From positions 1 to 44,809 of the forward strand of contig JAHIZV010000133.1 of assembly GCA_018814445.1 (NCBI GenBank): a stretch of 44,809 nt of DNA. Direction: 5' to 3'. Source of the stretch: Verrucomicrobiota bacterium (lineage in GTDB: Bacteria > Verrucomicrobiota > Kiritimatiellia > JAHIZV01). Position 1 is the first letter of the stretch. Each line of letters begins with the position of its first letter. Shown here piece by piece: positions 24,460 through 33,205 of this stretch. The notes under the pieces were generated by a model. The model saw only the letters and a program-made list of their open reading frames with translations, was not told the origin of the DNA and searched no databases. Position numbers and translations under genes: made by a program.

Positions 24460-25062
24460 GTGAAGCAGGAATTGAATCATTTGGGCATCGTGCTTGCCGG
24501 CGGGGCGTCGTCCCGCATGGGTTGCCCTAAAGCGCTTCTGGAAACACCCAACGGAGCGTCACTCGCCGAATATCAGGCGTCGCTCCTTGCCACCTCGGGC
24601 TGCCAAAGCGTTGTCATTGTTGCCGGCAAAGACCATGCGGACATTGCCGCGAACATCTCCATCGCTCCCGTCATAGAAAATGGAAACTGGATGCGCGGGC
24701 GCCTGACGTCCGTCCAGTGCGGAATTCGATCAGACGAATCCGCGAAAGGGTTTCTGATTCTGCCTGTCGATGTCGTCGGCATCAAAGTCTCGACGCTCAC
24801 CACGCTTCTGGCGACAGCCGAGAATACGGGAGCATCCGCACTTCGCCCTCTTCACACAGGCAGAGAAGGAAATGTGCTCTGGCTGAGCTCGCAAACAGCC
24901 CGGGAACTCCTGCTGGTAGAAGCTCATGACGACAACCCGCGCCTTGACGAATGGATCCGGCCGCACGCCATAACGATCGAGATGAACGATCCCGCCCTGC
25001 TGAGCAATGTCAATACGCCGGAGGAGTGGGAGCGGGTTAAGAAAGAATGGGTGAATGGGTGA
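24460..25062 (+). CDS. MobA/MocA-like molybdenum-cofactor nucleotidyltransferase
   Basis: This is a 200-residue protein starting at the GTG at 24460. LAGGASSRMGCPKALL at the N-terminus is the NTP-binding signature of the MobA-like nucleotidyltransferase family. PVDVVG occupies the metal-binding position usually PVDxP. It lies 90 bases from, and convergent with, a three-gene molybdenum hydroxylase, an enzyme type that uses molybdopterin cytosine dinucleotide, so a MocA-type cytidylyltransferase role is likely. The alternative is a different sugar or cofactor nucleotidyltransferase of the same fold. The last codons run into a GAATGGGTGAATGGGTGAACGGG repeat-like stretch that extends past the stop. 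Confidence 0.82.
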   Translation: MKQELNHLGIVLAGGASSRMGCPKALLETPNGASLAEYQASLLATSGCQSVVIVAGKDHADIAANISIAPVIENGNWMRGRLTSVQCGIRSDESAKGFLILPVDVVGIKVSTLTTLLATAENTGASALRPLHTGREGNVLWLSSQTARELLLVEAHDDNPRLDEWIRPHAITIEMNDPALLSNVNTPEEWERVKKEWVNG

Positions 25063-25120
25063 ACGGGTGCAGCTTGATGCCGACGACGTGCTTCGGGGAA
25101 TGATTCTTGCGACTTTTCCC

Positions 25121-25139
25121 CGCGAAGTGGAACTTCGCG
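25121..25139. terminator. Small hairpin between convergent genes
   Basis: CGCGAAGT / ACTTCGCG forms an 8-bp perfect stem with a GGA loop between the nucleotidyltransferase and the molybdenum-hydroxylase operon. No T-run follows on either strand, so termination is only a guess. Confidence 0.35.
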
Positions 25140-25152
25140 CCGGACTCCGCTA

Positions 25153-26019
25153 TCATTGAATCTCGGCGAGACGCTCGACGAAGCCGCGGACGATCCGGCC
25201 TGATACCCATTTCCGGTACTCTGCGGTCGATCTAATATCGTCGATCGGGGATACCTCGTCCGATGCGCGGCTTTGCACTTCTTCCAGCATCGACGGACTG
25301 ATCTTCTGACCTGTGATCCATGCTTCGAGTTTCGGGAGTCGAACTGCCGTCGGAGCTACACTGCCGAGGGCGACGGCAAAGAATGTGATCTTTCCGTTTT
25401 CGACGTGCCCCCGATAACTGCCCATGACTTTGGATATAGCCTGTGCGTTTCGAGGGCCAAGTTTCCTGAATCCCTCGCGACAGCCTTCACGCCTCGGCTG
25501 AAGGATGAAGCTGACGATCAATTCGTCAGGCCGCAGATCGATCTTGCGATATCCCTGCAGGAAGTCTCTGAACGGAATCCTCCGCTGCCCCTGCACGCTT
25601 TCAACGACAACTGTCGCATCTGCGACGAGCAGTGACGGCGCAGTATCCCCGGCTGGACTTGCGTTAGCCACGTTGCCGCCCAGGGTTCCCTGGGCCTGCA
25701 TCTGGTAGCCGCCGACTGTGGCACACGCTTCAGCCAGACAAGGCACCAACTCGCGTATCACATCCGAGTTGCGCAGTTCAGCATGAGTCACACCCGCGCC
25801 AACGACGACGCCTGAATCCGATCGAGTGATGCCCTTGAGTTCAGGAAGATTCTTCACATTGACCACGCGGGCGGGCATTTCCAGAACTCCGGATTCCCAC
25901 TGTACGATTAAGTCCGTCCCGCCCGCTATCGGACGGCCTCGTGTCGTTTCGTCGGACATCAGTTCAAGCGCCTCCCGCAGGCTCCCTGGAAATGCGCATG
26001 CTATATTCTCTAGACTCAT
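25153..26019 (-). CDS. Molybdenum hydroxylase FAD-binding subunit
   Basis: The product is 288 residues from the ATG at 26017-26019, which overlaps the previous stop as ATGA; the upstream in-frame extension encodes only repeat-like sequence. This is the medium subunit of a xanthine-dehydrogenase-type enzyme. It has PIAGGTDL and TLGGNVANASPAGD, the two FAD-contacting loops, and the C-terminal CO-dehydrogenase-type flavoprotein domain. It passes electrons from the iron-sulfur subunit to the acceptor. It is the last gene of the minus-strand operon with the molybdopterin and [2Fe-2S] subunits. The actual substrate cannot be read from the sequence. Confidence 0.93.
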   Translation of the reverse strand: MSLENIACAFPGSLREALELMSDETTRGRPIAGGTDLIVQWESGVLEMPARVVNVKNLPELKGITRSDSGVVVGAGVTHAELRNSDVIRELVPCLAEACATVGGYQMQAQGTLGGNVANASPAGDTAPSLLVADATVVVESVQGQRRIPFRDFLQGYRKIDLRPDELIVSFILQPRREGCREGFRKLGPRNAQAISKVMGSYRGHVENGKITFFAVALGSVAPTAVRLPKLEAWITGQKISPSMLEEVQSRASDEVSPIDDIRSTAEYRKWVSGRIVRGFVERLAEIQ

Positions 26020-26537
26020 CGATGTCGTATTAGAGTTCGGTGTTTGATGTTCGATATTCCTGTCGGCCAACGTTCTGCGGCCAATTGAATTGCCTCGACT
26101 ATCTTCTCATAGCCTGTGCATCGACACAAATTGCCGGCGTGCGACTTTCTAATGAGCGCCTCATCCGGATCACTGACGGAATTCAGAAGTGCGTAGGAGG
26201 AAATCAACATTCCCGGGATGCAGATACCGCACTGGGCTGCGCCTTTTTCCATATAGGCTTCCTGCAGAATACGCCCCCCTTCCGTCTTCTCCAATCCCTC
26301 GACAGTCATGATCTCGGAACCGTCGAGAATCTGTCCCGCGCCGATCAGACAGGAGCAGACGGGCTGACCATCAAGAAGGATCGTGCAGGCGCCGCACTCG
26401 CCCTCGCCACAGCCCTCTTTCGTGCCCTTGATTCCAAAATCTTCGCGCAAGACATCGAGGAGACGTCGCAGGGGAAGGACTTCGACGACCTTCTTCTCAC
26501 CGTTAACCGTCCAGGTTCTTGTGACTTTCGTACTCAT
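26016..26537 (-). CDS. Molybdenum hydroxylase [2Fe-2S] subunit
   Basis: This is a 173-residue small subunit. The plant-type ferredoxin cluster is CGEGECGAC followed by a distal Cys (PVCSC), and the second cluster is CGICIPG with NLCRCTGYEKI. Both are complete. The C-terminal 15 residues (after AAERWP) are not conserved and come from a repeat-like DNA stretch that runs into the next gene's start, suggesting the original end was altered. It starts 5 bases after the large-subunit stop and overlaps the FAD-subunit start, consistent with coupled translation. Confidence 0.95.
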   Translation of the reverse strand: MSTKVTRTWTVNGEKKVVEVLPLRRLLDVLREDFGIKGTKEGCGEGECGACTILLDGQPVCSCLIGAGQILDGSEIMTVEGLEKTEGGRILQEAYMEKGAAQCGICIPGMLISSYALLNSVSDPDEALIRKSHAGNLCRCTGYEKIVEAIQLAAERWPTGISNIKHRTLIRHR

Positions 26538-26542
26538 AGTAC

Positions 26543-28873
26543 TCAGGACGCCTCTGTTCCGCGGATGCTCCCGCTCTCTTTCAATGCTTCGAAAAGCTTC
26601 TCGGGGGTGATCGGAATATCCGTGATACGGACACCCGCCGCGCGCTTGATGGCGTTCGCGATAGCCGGTGCGAGACCATCCATAGGTATTTCGCCCAGCC
26701 CTTTCGCGCCTGGCCAGGCGTGGTCATACGGATACTCAACAAAGCACAGGTCGAACTCCGGCGTGTCAAGCATCGTAGGGATCACGTACGTCTGCATGCG
26801 GTTGGCGTCAGGAATCCCGTCCTGAATCTGAATCTTCTCCATGATAGCGTATCCCAGACACTGCACCAGCCCGCCCTCAAGCTGCCCCTTCGCGAGCAGT
26901 GGATTCAGGACCCGTCCAATGTCGTAGCAGGCGGTCACTTTGGTCACGTGAATTTCCAGCGTCAGCACATCGATCTCAACTTCGGCGATGTTGCAGCCCC
27001 ACGAATAGGATGGATAGGCATCCCCCTCGAAAGTCTCCTGATTCCATTTGATCGTCGGAGGAAGATCGAACTGGTTGTAGACACGCAGCGGGCCATTCTG
27101 CTTCAAGTACAGCGATGCGACTTCCTCGAACGCGCGAGAGTTACCGGCGGAAGACGACTCGAAGCGTCCGTCACTCAACTTGACTGTCTGCCCGTCGAAG
27201 AGAGCTTCTGACGCGAACTTCTCAAGTTGAGCTTTCATCTTCTCGCCGGCGCCATAAACCGTGGCGCCAACGACCATGGCTGTGCGCGAAGCCACGGTCG
27301 GCCCGCTGTCGGGAACGACTTGCGTGTCGGGATAAGGATATCGGACCCGGTCGATGCTGATCGACAAACCTTCCGCCGCGGTTTGCGGAAGGATCGTCAT
27401 GGTCCCCTGCCCCATTTCCGTCGAGCTGGCTCTGACGTTGATCCCGGGGGCGCCGTCTTCGAAATAGTCCAGATCCAACGCCACCTTGGCTTTGATTCTC
27501 GCCTCGCCGTCGCCAGTAAAACCTGCGCCGTGCGCGAAGAAGGAAAGGCCGATGCCGTACCACCTGTCCTGTGAAGGATCGCCGGCACTGCAGCGGGTGA
27601 GCTTCTCCGCAAAGCCCGCTTTGTCGAGAGCGGTTTCCAGGACGGCGGGCGAACCCACGCTTTCCTTGAGTACCTGCCCCGTCGGCGTAACGCCGCCTTT
27701 CCGCAGACAGTTCTTCAATCTGAAATCATGCGGTGTCATCCCGCACCGTTCGGCCAGCACATCGACATGTGACTCCAGCGCCCAGAGCGACTGTGGCGCT
27801 CCGAATCCGCGGAAGGCGCCGTTCGGAAACGTATTTGTTCTGAAGACGCGCCCGTTGATCGTCACGTTTTCGCACTCATATCCCATCGCGGCATGCAGGA
27901 TGCCGCGGAAGAGCACGACGGGACTCAGCGTGGTGTACGCGCCTCCATCGAGCAGGAAGTCGATCTTCATGGCCGCGATGGTTCCGTCTCTGTTCAACCC
28001 CGTAACGTGGCGCGTCCATGCGGGATGGCGCTTTGTGGAATAGAGAATGTCCTGGTGCCTGTCGTAGATGATCTTAACCGGATGCCCGCACTTCATGGCC
28101 AGCAAAGCGCAGTATCCACCCAGAAGCGTCGGAAAATCTTCCTTCCCTCCGAAAGCTCCGCCGACTGCTGTCTGTTTGACACGGATCTTCTCCGGCGGGA
28201 GATCAAGCGTAACGCACAGTTCGGGATTGATGTAATACGGACACTGCATGCTTCCGAGAATGAAGATGCTCCCGTCTTTCTCAGGAATCGCGATCATGCC
28301 CTGCGGCTCTATATACATTTGCTCCTGATGGCCGCACCAGTATTCTCCTTCAACAACCATGTCCGCGGACGCAAGAGCGTCAGTGACATTTCCTTTCCTG
28401 ATATCCTGTTTCCACTGGAGATGCAGCGACGCCGGATCCTTCTCGAACCGGGCAACCACATCCTGCATCGTCAGCGTCGCAGGATGCTCTTCGACGTCGA
28501 CCTTCACATGTGCAAGGGACTTCTTCGCAAGGGCTTTGGTCCGCGCGGCTATCAGGGCCACAGGCTCTCCCCGATATTGAATCTCGTCGTGCGCCAGGAA
28601 CGGCATGTCCTGCCCCATCATGTCGACGATGTTCTTACCGGGAATATCTTCCGAAGTGACCACGGCGACGAGATTCCAGTCGAAGGATGAGTCGAAAGTC
28701 AGCCCGAGAAGCCGGCCATGCGCGACGGGCGATCGTACGATGGCGCCGTGCCAGCAATCGGGAATGTCCACGTCATCCGCATATTCGGTGAGGCCGCGCA
28801 CCTTGCCCCCGGCGTCCAGACGAGGGATGCTCTTCCCCACAACTCGAAAATCTTCTTTCTCAACAACAGCCAT
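26543..28873 (-). CDS. Molybdenum hydroxylase molybdopterin-binding (large) subunit
   Basis: The product is 776 residues from the ATG at 28871-28873 (MAVVEKEDFRVVGKS); an open extension of 27 codons upstream lacks domain character. It is the catalytic subunit of the xanthine dehydrogenase/aldehyde oxidase family. An a/b hammerhead domain comes first (AGGKVRGLTEYADD), then the cofactor-binding domain with VGGAFGGKE and AFRGFGAPQS, and near the C-terminus GLGEIPMDGLAPAIANAI, where the Glu is the expected general base. No selenocysteine or CoxL-type active-site loop was noticed. Purine or related heterocycle or aldehyde oxidation is likely. It leads a three-gene operon and lies 157 bases from a divergent lipoprotein gene. 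Confidence 0.94.
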   Translation of the reverse strand: MAVVEKEDFRVVGKSIPRLDAGGKVRGLTEYADDVDIPDCWHGAIVRSPVAHGRLLGLTFDSSFDWNLVAVVTSEDIPGKNIVDMMGQDMPFLAHDEIQYRGEPVALIAARTKALAKKSLAHVKVDVEEHPATLTMQDVVARFEKDPASLHLQWKQDIRKGNVTDALASADMVVEGEYWCGHQEQMYIEPQGMIAIPEKDGSIFILGSMQCPYYINPELCVTLDLPPEKIRVKQTAVGGAFGGKEDFPTLLGGYCALLAMKCGHPVKIIYDRHQDILYSTKRHPAWTRHVTGLNRDGTIAAMKIDFLLDGGAYTTLSPVVLFRGILHAAMGYECENVTINGRVFRTNTFPNGAFRGFGAPQSLWALESHVDVLAERCGMTPHDFRLKNCLRKGGVTPTGQVLKESVGSPAVLETALDKAGFAEKLTRCSAGDPSQDRWYGIGLSFFAHGAGFTGDGEARIKAKVALDLDYFEDGAPGINVRASSTEMGQGTMTILPQTAAEGLSISIDRVRYPYPDTQVVPDSGPTVASRTAMVVGATVYGAGEKMKAQLEKFASEALFDGQTVKLSDGRFESSSAGNSRAFEEVASLYLKQNGPLRVYNQFDLPPTIKWNQETFEGDAYPSYSWGCNIAEVEIDVLTLEIHVTKVTACYDIGRVLNPLLAKGQLEGGLVQCLGYAIMEKIQIQDGIPDANRMQTYVIPTMLDTPEFDLCFVEYPYDHAWPGAKGLGEIPMDGLAPAIANAIKRAAGVRITDIPITPEKLFEALKESGSIRGTEAS

Positions 28874-29030
28874 AGATTGCGTCCGCCGTATTGGAACTTG
28901 ATACATTGGCGAGGGCTTGAAGTCAACGAAATGCGCTGCGCGGCGACTCTCCAAGATGCACGATCACAGAGCGTTGTGGACCGCAGGTAATGAGCTTGTT
29001 TAAGCTCCGCGTGCATGGCACCGTAGACGA

Positions 29031-30008
29031 GTGAAAAGATCTACCCTCGGTATCCCGGTTATTGTTCTCGCCCTCATCTGCGCAGGCGGCTGCGCCACGA
29101 CAGAGCAGGCCTCTACTCCACTTTCGAACGGACAGATGAAGGCCTTCTTCAAACAAGCGCAGGACCCGCGCCGATTCTGGATCACAGTCTACGATTCGGA
29201 GAACGGGCCTGTGTTCTCGGGGTCACACCGCCTTCACCCCAACCAGAACATAGAGTTGAAGTTTCTCACGGGCCCGGACTCTCCGCTTCCCATGTTCAAA
29301 GTGCAGGGCCGGGGACCCCGGGAATTCACCGCTCTGATTGACACCTCTTCGAAAGAATGCTGGACGGCCTTCGAGACCTTTCCGCTTCTCGGCCTCACTC
29401 CGCTGGGACCTCCTGCGTACGAATCGTTTCCGGATCATGTGAGCGACACTATCCGCGGATTCCTGTCTGTGTTATCCACTCTCAAGATGGGTCATCTTCA
29501 TATCGAAACCGTATTGGTACATGTCCGGGCTGCCAACGGTGGACTTGGCGCGATAGGCCGGCAGACCGATCCCGCGCCCGACCTCGTTCTCGGCTATCCC
29601 CTTCTGCAGTCGCTTCGTTTCTTCCAATTGGACTATCCCGCGGGTGTATTCAGGGCCTCCTCGACTTTACCCTATACGCCCAGTGACGCGGACCTCGTGG
29701 CGACGGCTCCGCTTGAGGAAATGAACGGCCTGTTGGTCACCGAAGGAATGGTAGACGGCATCAGCGGCCCCATACTCCTTGACTCGGCCGGTGACTTCGC
29801 CCTCGTACTGCCGGGCGGCACAGGTTCCATGGCGAAACACGTAGGTCTGGGAGACCTGGTTCTGCGCAATGTGGAAGTCCAGTCCGGCGAAGGTCTGGAA
29901 CTCGGTGATATTCCCCTGCCCCGCGTCGGGCGACAACTCCTCGGTCGCTTCAAAGTGACCGTCGACAATTTCCAGAAGATCATCTACTTCGAACGCCCCG
30001 ATAAGTGA
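29031..30008 (+). CDS. Lipoprotein resembling a two-domain aspartic protease with altered active-site motifs
   Basis: This is a 325-residue protein with a GTG start and a clear lipoprotein signal (ICAGGC, Cys21). Two halves each hold a hydrophobic-D-x-x segment like the retropepsin/pepsin active site: ALIDTSSK (D104) and ILLDSAGD (D251). Canonical motifs are DTG or DSG, so both are altered at the Gly, and activity is uncertain. Flanking LGYPLL and LGRFKVTVDNFQKIIYF match the C-terminal flap and strand pattern of retropepsin-like domains. Its stop overlaps the start of the next gene, a shorter paralog. Envelope localisation is likely; the target is unknown. Confidence 0.65.
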   Translation: MKRSTLGIPVIVLALICAGGCATTEQASTPLSNGQMKAFFKQAQDPRRFWITVYDSENGPVFSGSHRLHPNQNIELKFLTGPDSPLPMFKVQGRGPREFTALIDTSSKECWTAFETFPLLGLTPLGPPAYESFPDHVSDTIRGFLSVLSTLKMGHLHIETVLVHVRAANGGLGAIGRQTDPAPDLVLGYPLLQSLRFFQLDYPAGVFRASSTLPYTPSDADLVATAPLEEMNGLLVTEGMVDGISGPILLDSAGDFALVLPGGTGSMAKHVGLGDLVLRNVEVQSGEGLELGDIPLPRVGRQLLGRFKVTVDNFQKIIYFERPDK

Positions 30009-30671
30009 TGCCAATCAAATTGCTGCCGCAGAGAGCGCTATTCATCTGTCTTTCCCTGTCTCTTGTTTCATGCACGACAGTTCAGCGCGGGCCCATCCCA
30101 CTGTCCGGGAAGCAGATTGAGAAGCTTACCTCGCGGATGAAAGCTCCTGCCGAACTCGGCCTGCAGATCTCGCCGGGACCCACCTTCCGCAGCAGCGCCG
30201 CAAGAACCGCGGGAGAAGCCCGTGTCGAGAAGATCGATATGCTTACGCCCGGACAAGGCGGAGCGTCACTGCGGAAAGGGATGTATCATGTCAACGGCGC
30301 TCTCGTCCGCATCCGCATCAATGGGAGGATCCATCGATGGCAATGAAGAGGTTCCTCTTGTCATCGATACGGGCGGATTCTTCGGGATGTGGATACCTCG
30401 CAGCCTGGCTTCATCGATGGTCATGCGGGAACTCGAAGACACGCAACCGGTCGGGATGGGCGCGGGTCCCGGCGGACAAACCGTCTACCGCGCTGGAATC
30501 CACGAACTGACCGTCGGCGATTATACCATCGGGGATGTGCTGACTGCGATTTCCATGCTGAACTACGGCGACAAAGATCCGGGGTTCGGTCTTATAGGGA
30601 ACCACTTGCTCAGACGATACGACGTCACTCTCGACGTCAAACGCGGATTTCTGCACTTGGAAACGCCGTAA
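30008..30671 (+). pseudogene. Aspartic-protease-like lipoprotein, frame broken by one extra base
   Basis: The first frame starts at the ATG at 30008 (overlapping the upstream TGA) with a lipobox (LVSC) and the same PLS opening as its neighbour. It ends at a stop just past 30340. The remaining domain, with a canonical active site VIDTGGFFGMWIP, continues in another frame to 30671. Removing one G from GGG at 30323-30325 joins them into a single 220-residue frame reading RINGGSIDGNEEVPL across the junction. It may be a true frameshift, a sequencing or assembly error, or programmed slippage. Total length would suit a one-domain retropepsin-like lipoprotein. Confidence 0.75.
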
Positions 30672-30707
30672 GATCAACGCCCGATATCCGTCACCAGGTG
30701 TGAACGT

Positions 30708-30745
30708 GTTTCATTTAGGCTCACGATCGTGACGCTAAATGAAAC
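30708..30745. terminator. Long palindrome between convergent genes
   Basis: A 38-base palindrome with 19-base arms and two mismatched pairs (GTTTCATTTAG and TCACGA on the left, their complements on the right) lies exactly between the lipoprotein pseudogene and the symporter gene. It can form a strong hairpin on either strand and probably acts as a bidirectional terminator, although T-runs are lacking. Confidence 0.6.
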
Positions 30746-30756
30746 GTGAAGACGTG

Positions 30757-32661
30757 CTAGATGATTTTCTCGAGGGCGATCGACCTTCCCTCGAGCAGAT
30801 AGGCATCTTCCATGGTGGCTTTTGAGAGGATGACGACATCCGCTTCCCTGTCGTGCGGCGCAACGACTTTGACGTGGTCCGAACGAAGTCCGCCGAGATA
30901 CCATCTCGCGTCGGACAAGTAGATAATGTCACCCACCTCCGCGAGCATCAGCTCCATGATCATCGGCGATACCGCGATTCTGCGTTCTTCAAAGCTGTCA
31001 TCAATTTCAAAGCGCAGGTTGCGGACCTTGTGACCGACGGAATGATTCGGCTCGCCGCCCTTGTACAGCCTCATACCTTCGTCCAGCGTATCGATCGTGA
31101 GCCCCGCAATGTCCTTTTTCGGCGTCGGCGAAGTCATGAACGTCACGATGATTCCGATGATTGCCGTCAATACCATGCCGAACAGGGCACGCATGTAGAT
31201 GTAGATCCCGTTCTGCGGGCCATTTACAAACCATGCAAGCGGCTCGATCACGTTCGGGAACACGTTCGTCAGCAGAGTAAATACACTTCCCACGATCATC
31301 GACACGCAGGCCGCGGCCGCGGTGAATCTGCGCCAGAACGCCCCAAGAAATATCGTCGTCACAATCGAAGGAATGATGGTCATGATGCCCTTGTAGTGAA
31401 TGGACATCAGACTTCCTTTTTGCTGCGCGAACCAGATGACCAGGAGCACGCCGATAACAGTTGAAATAATCGACGCCCAGCGGGCGGCCTTGAGGTAGTG
31501 CTTGTCGTCAGCCTCGGGTTTGATGAGCGGTTTATAGATGTCGTAGATCCCGATGGCGGCACACGCGTTGATCAGCGTGTCGATCGTGGACATCAACGCA
31601 GCGGTCAGAGCCGCGACGACGAAACCGAAAAGAATCGAGTTCTGATGAAGCGTTTCCCAGCAGATTATGATGAACGTGTGAAACGTGTTCTCAATATGAA
31701 TAGGGTTCAGACCCTCAAGTGAACCACCCATGGCCGCCTGCTTCACGACCAGCGCCTTGCCGATCCAGCCGACCGCTCCCACGACTACGGCTGACAGCGG
31801 CAGAGTCACCACGACGTTGAAGAGGGCGGCCTTTCTTCCTTCGTGCACGCTCTTGATGGCAAGGTAGCGCATGATGAAGCCCTGGTTCATGAACGTGAAG
31901 GCAATGCTTCCAGCAAGTGCTTCACCCCAGAACAACCCGGCGGTATTGAACTTCGGATTCTCCGTCAGATGCACGAACGGCAAGCGGTGCGATACCGGGA
32001 GCCAACTCCACCATTCATTGAGGCCGCCGAGAGCGTAGATGCCGGCAAAGATCGCAATGCCGCCCGCGACATAGAGCATAATACCCTGGAAAAGATCGGT
32101 GAAAATGACGGCAGTCTGCCCGCCGAATGTGACGTAAGCCCCCAGGAACAGCGCGACAACGGGGACGGATACGAGGATGGGAATCCTGAACATGCCCTGG
32201 AGCGCGACACCTATCGTGAACAGATTGTAGCCGATGTAGAAGAACATGTAGGAGAGGATGATCACCACGGCAATGTACCTGGCCAGTCGGTTGAACCTGC
32301 GTTCGAAATACTCGGGAATCGATTTCACCCGCGCGAAGTAAATGATCGGCAGCCAGCCGAACATGAAGAACGGGACAATGAACCAGTCGTTCGTATACGT
32401 CATCGTACTGCTCATGCCCGTATTGAAGCCCTGCTCCGAGTACTTCAGATAGCTGTAGGATCCGATGCCCGTCGCGACCATGCTCGCCGCGGCCAACCAC
32501 CATGAAAAGCGCTGTCCGCTGAAGAAGAAATCATTGATGTCCCGGCTGAATCGGGAGAAGTACGTGCCGAATGCCGTTATGGCAAAGAAGTATCCTATCA
32601 CGATAATCCCGATGACGATCGAGGCGGACGTCGGAAGATCTATGCCGAAGCCGAGTTCCAA
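30757..32661 (-). CDS. Sodium:solute symporter (SSS family) with C-terminal soluble domain
   Basis: The product is 634 residues if translation begins at TTG 32659-32661, which has GGAGG eight bases upstream; a GTG at 32688 in the same frame would overlap the previous gene. About thirteen or fourteen TM segments are visible, with the SSS features GIGSYSYLKY in an early helix, SIPEYFERRF and a GGQTAVIFTDLFQG helix pair. Members use the sodium gradient to import small solutes such as sugars, amino acids or nucleosides; the substrate is not evident. After the last TM, residues about 530-634 form a cytoplasmic domain (EVGDIIYLSDARWYLGGLRSDH). The gene follows a small membrane protein with one base between. 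Confidence 0.85.
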   Translation of the reverse strand: MELGFGIDLPTSASIVIGIIVIGYFFAITAFGTYFSRFSRDINDFFFSGQRFSWWLAAASMVATGIGSYSYLKYSEQGFNTGMSSTMTYTNDWFIVPFFMFGWLPIIYFARVKSIPEYFERRFNRLARYIAVVIILSYMFFYIGYNLFTIGVALQGMFRIPILVSVPVVALFLGAYVTFGGQTAVIFTDLFQGIMLYVAGGIAIFAGIYALGGLNEWWSWLPVSHRLPFVHLTENPKFNTAGLFWGEALAGSIAFTFMNQGFIMRYLAIKSVHEGRKAALFNVVVTLPLSAVVVGAVGWIGKALVVKQAAMGGSLEGLNPIHIENTFHTFIIICWETLHQNSILFGFVVAALTAALMSTIDTLINACAAIGIYDIYKPLIKPEADDKHYLKAARWASIISTVIGVLLVIWFAQQKGSLMSIHYKGIMTIIPSIVTTIFLGAFWRRFTAAAACVSMIVGSVFTLLTNVFPNVIEPLAWFVNGPQNGIYIYMRALFGMVLTAIIGIIVTFMTSPTPKKDIAGLTIDTLDEGMRLYKGGEPNHSVGHKVRNLRFEIDDSFEERRIAVSPMIMELMLAEVGDIIYLSDARWYLGGLRSDHVKVVAPHDREADVVILSKATMEDAYLLEGRSIALEKII

Positions 32662-32662
32662 A

Positions 32663-32998
32663 TCATATTCCTCCGAGATAGGGCACACTCAGCGCCAGCA
32701 TGATCCAAGCGGCATGCATCACCGCGAAAAAAACATAGCCTGCCAGCAGAATGATGAACCACTGACAGTCTCTTTCCCGCTCACAGTCACAGGCCCCCGT
32801 TTTCAGAATCAGCCAGATTCCGATAATGAAAATCATCAGCCCGAAACCATACTGGTAGAAGTAGCTGGTCCACGGATTTCCGGCGCCAAGCTTGAAAACA
32901 AGAAAACGGGGAAACGCGAATACGACCACCAGGATGAGAGGGATCACTACAAGCGGATGAATGCCGTTTCCCTGATTCGTATGATTGTTGTTTCCCAT
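32663..32998 (-). CDS. Small three-TM membrane protein preceding the symporter
   Basis: The product is 111 residues from the ATG at 32996-32998, with GAGAG upstream; the frame is open further but without sense. Three hydrophobic segments (about residues 16-34, 45-62 and 82-104) are visible, with a Cys-containing loop (GACDCERERDC) between the second and third. I do not recognise a family. It lies directly upstream of the symporter, whose likely start comes one base after this stop, so it may be a symporter subunit or regulator. That link is inferred from position only. Confidence 0.7.
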   Translation of the reverse strand: MGNNNHTNQGNGIHPLVVIPLILVVVFAFPRFLVFKLGAGNPWTSYFYQYGFGLMIFIIGIWLILKTGACDCERERDCQWFIILLAGYVFFAVMHAAWIMLALSVPYLGGI

Positions 32999-33205
32999 GT
33001 CGCTCTCTTTCACAGAAGAGAACCTTACTATCTTGCCTGTTGCACCTTTAGTCAAGTTGATGACCCCGCCGAAGCGCACCCGATGACAGGCCTCTCTGCG
33101 TCTGACATTGACGCCAACCGGAGGTAACAGTAGGCTCTAAACGAAGGGGATGTACGCTTAAGCGTGCAGGGGTGGGCATGTTAAAACCTGGTATGGAGGA
33201 GAGAC

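Noticed and set aside
29472-29480. DnaA-box-like TTATCCACT
   Set aside because: A single copy inside a lipoprotein gene, with no dnaA, cluster of boxes or AT-rich unwinding region nearby; not evidence of an origin.
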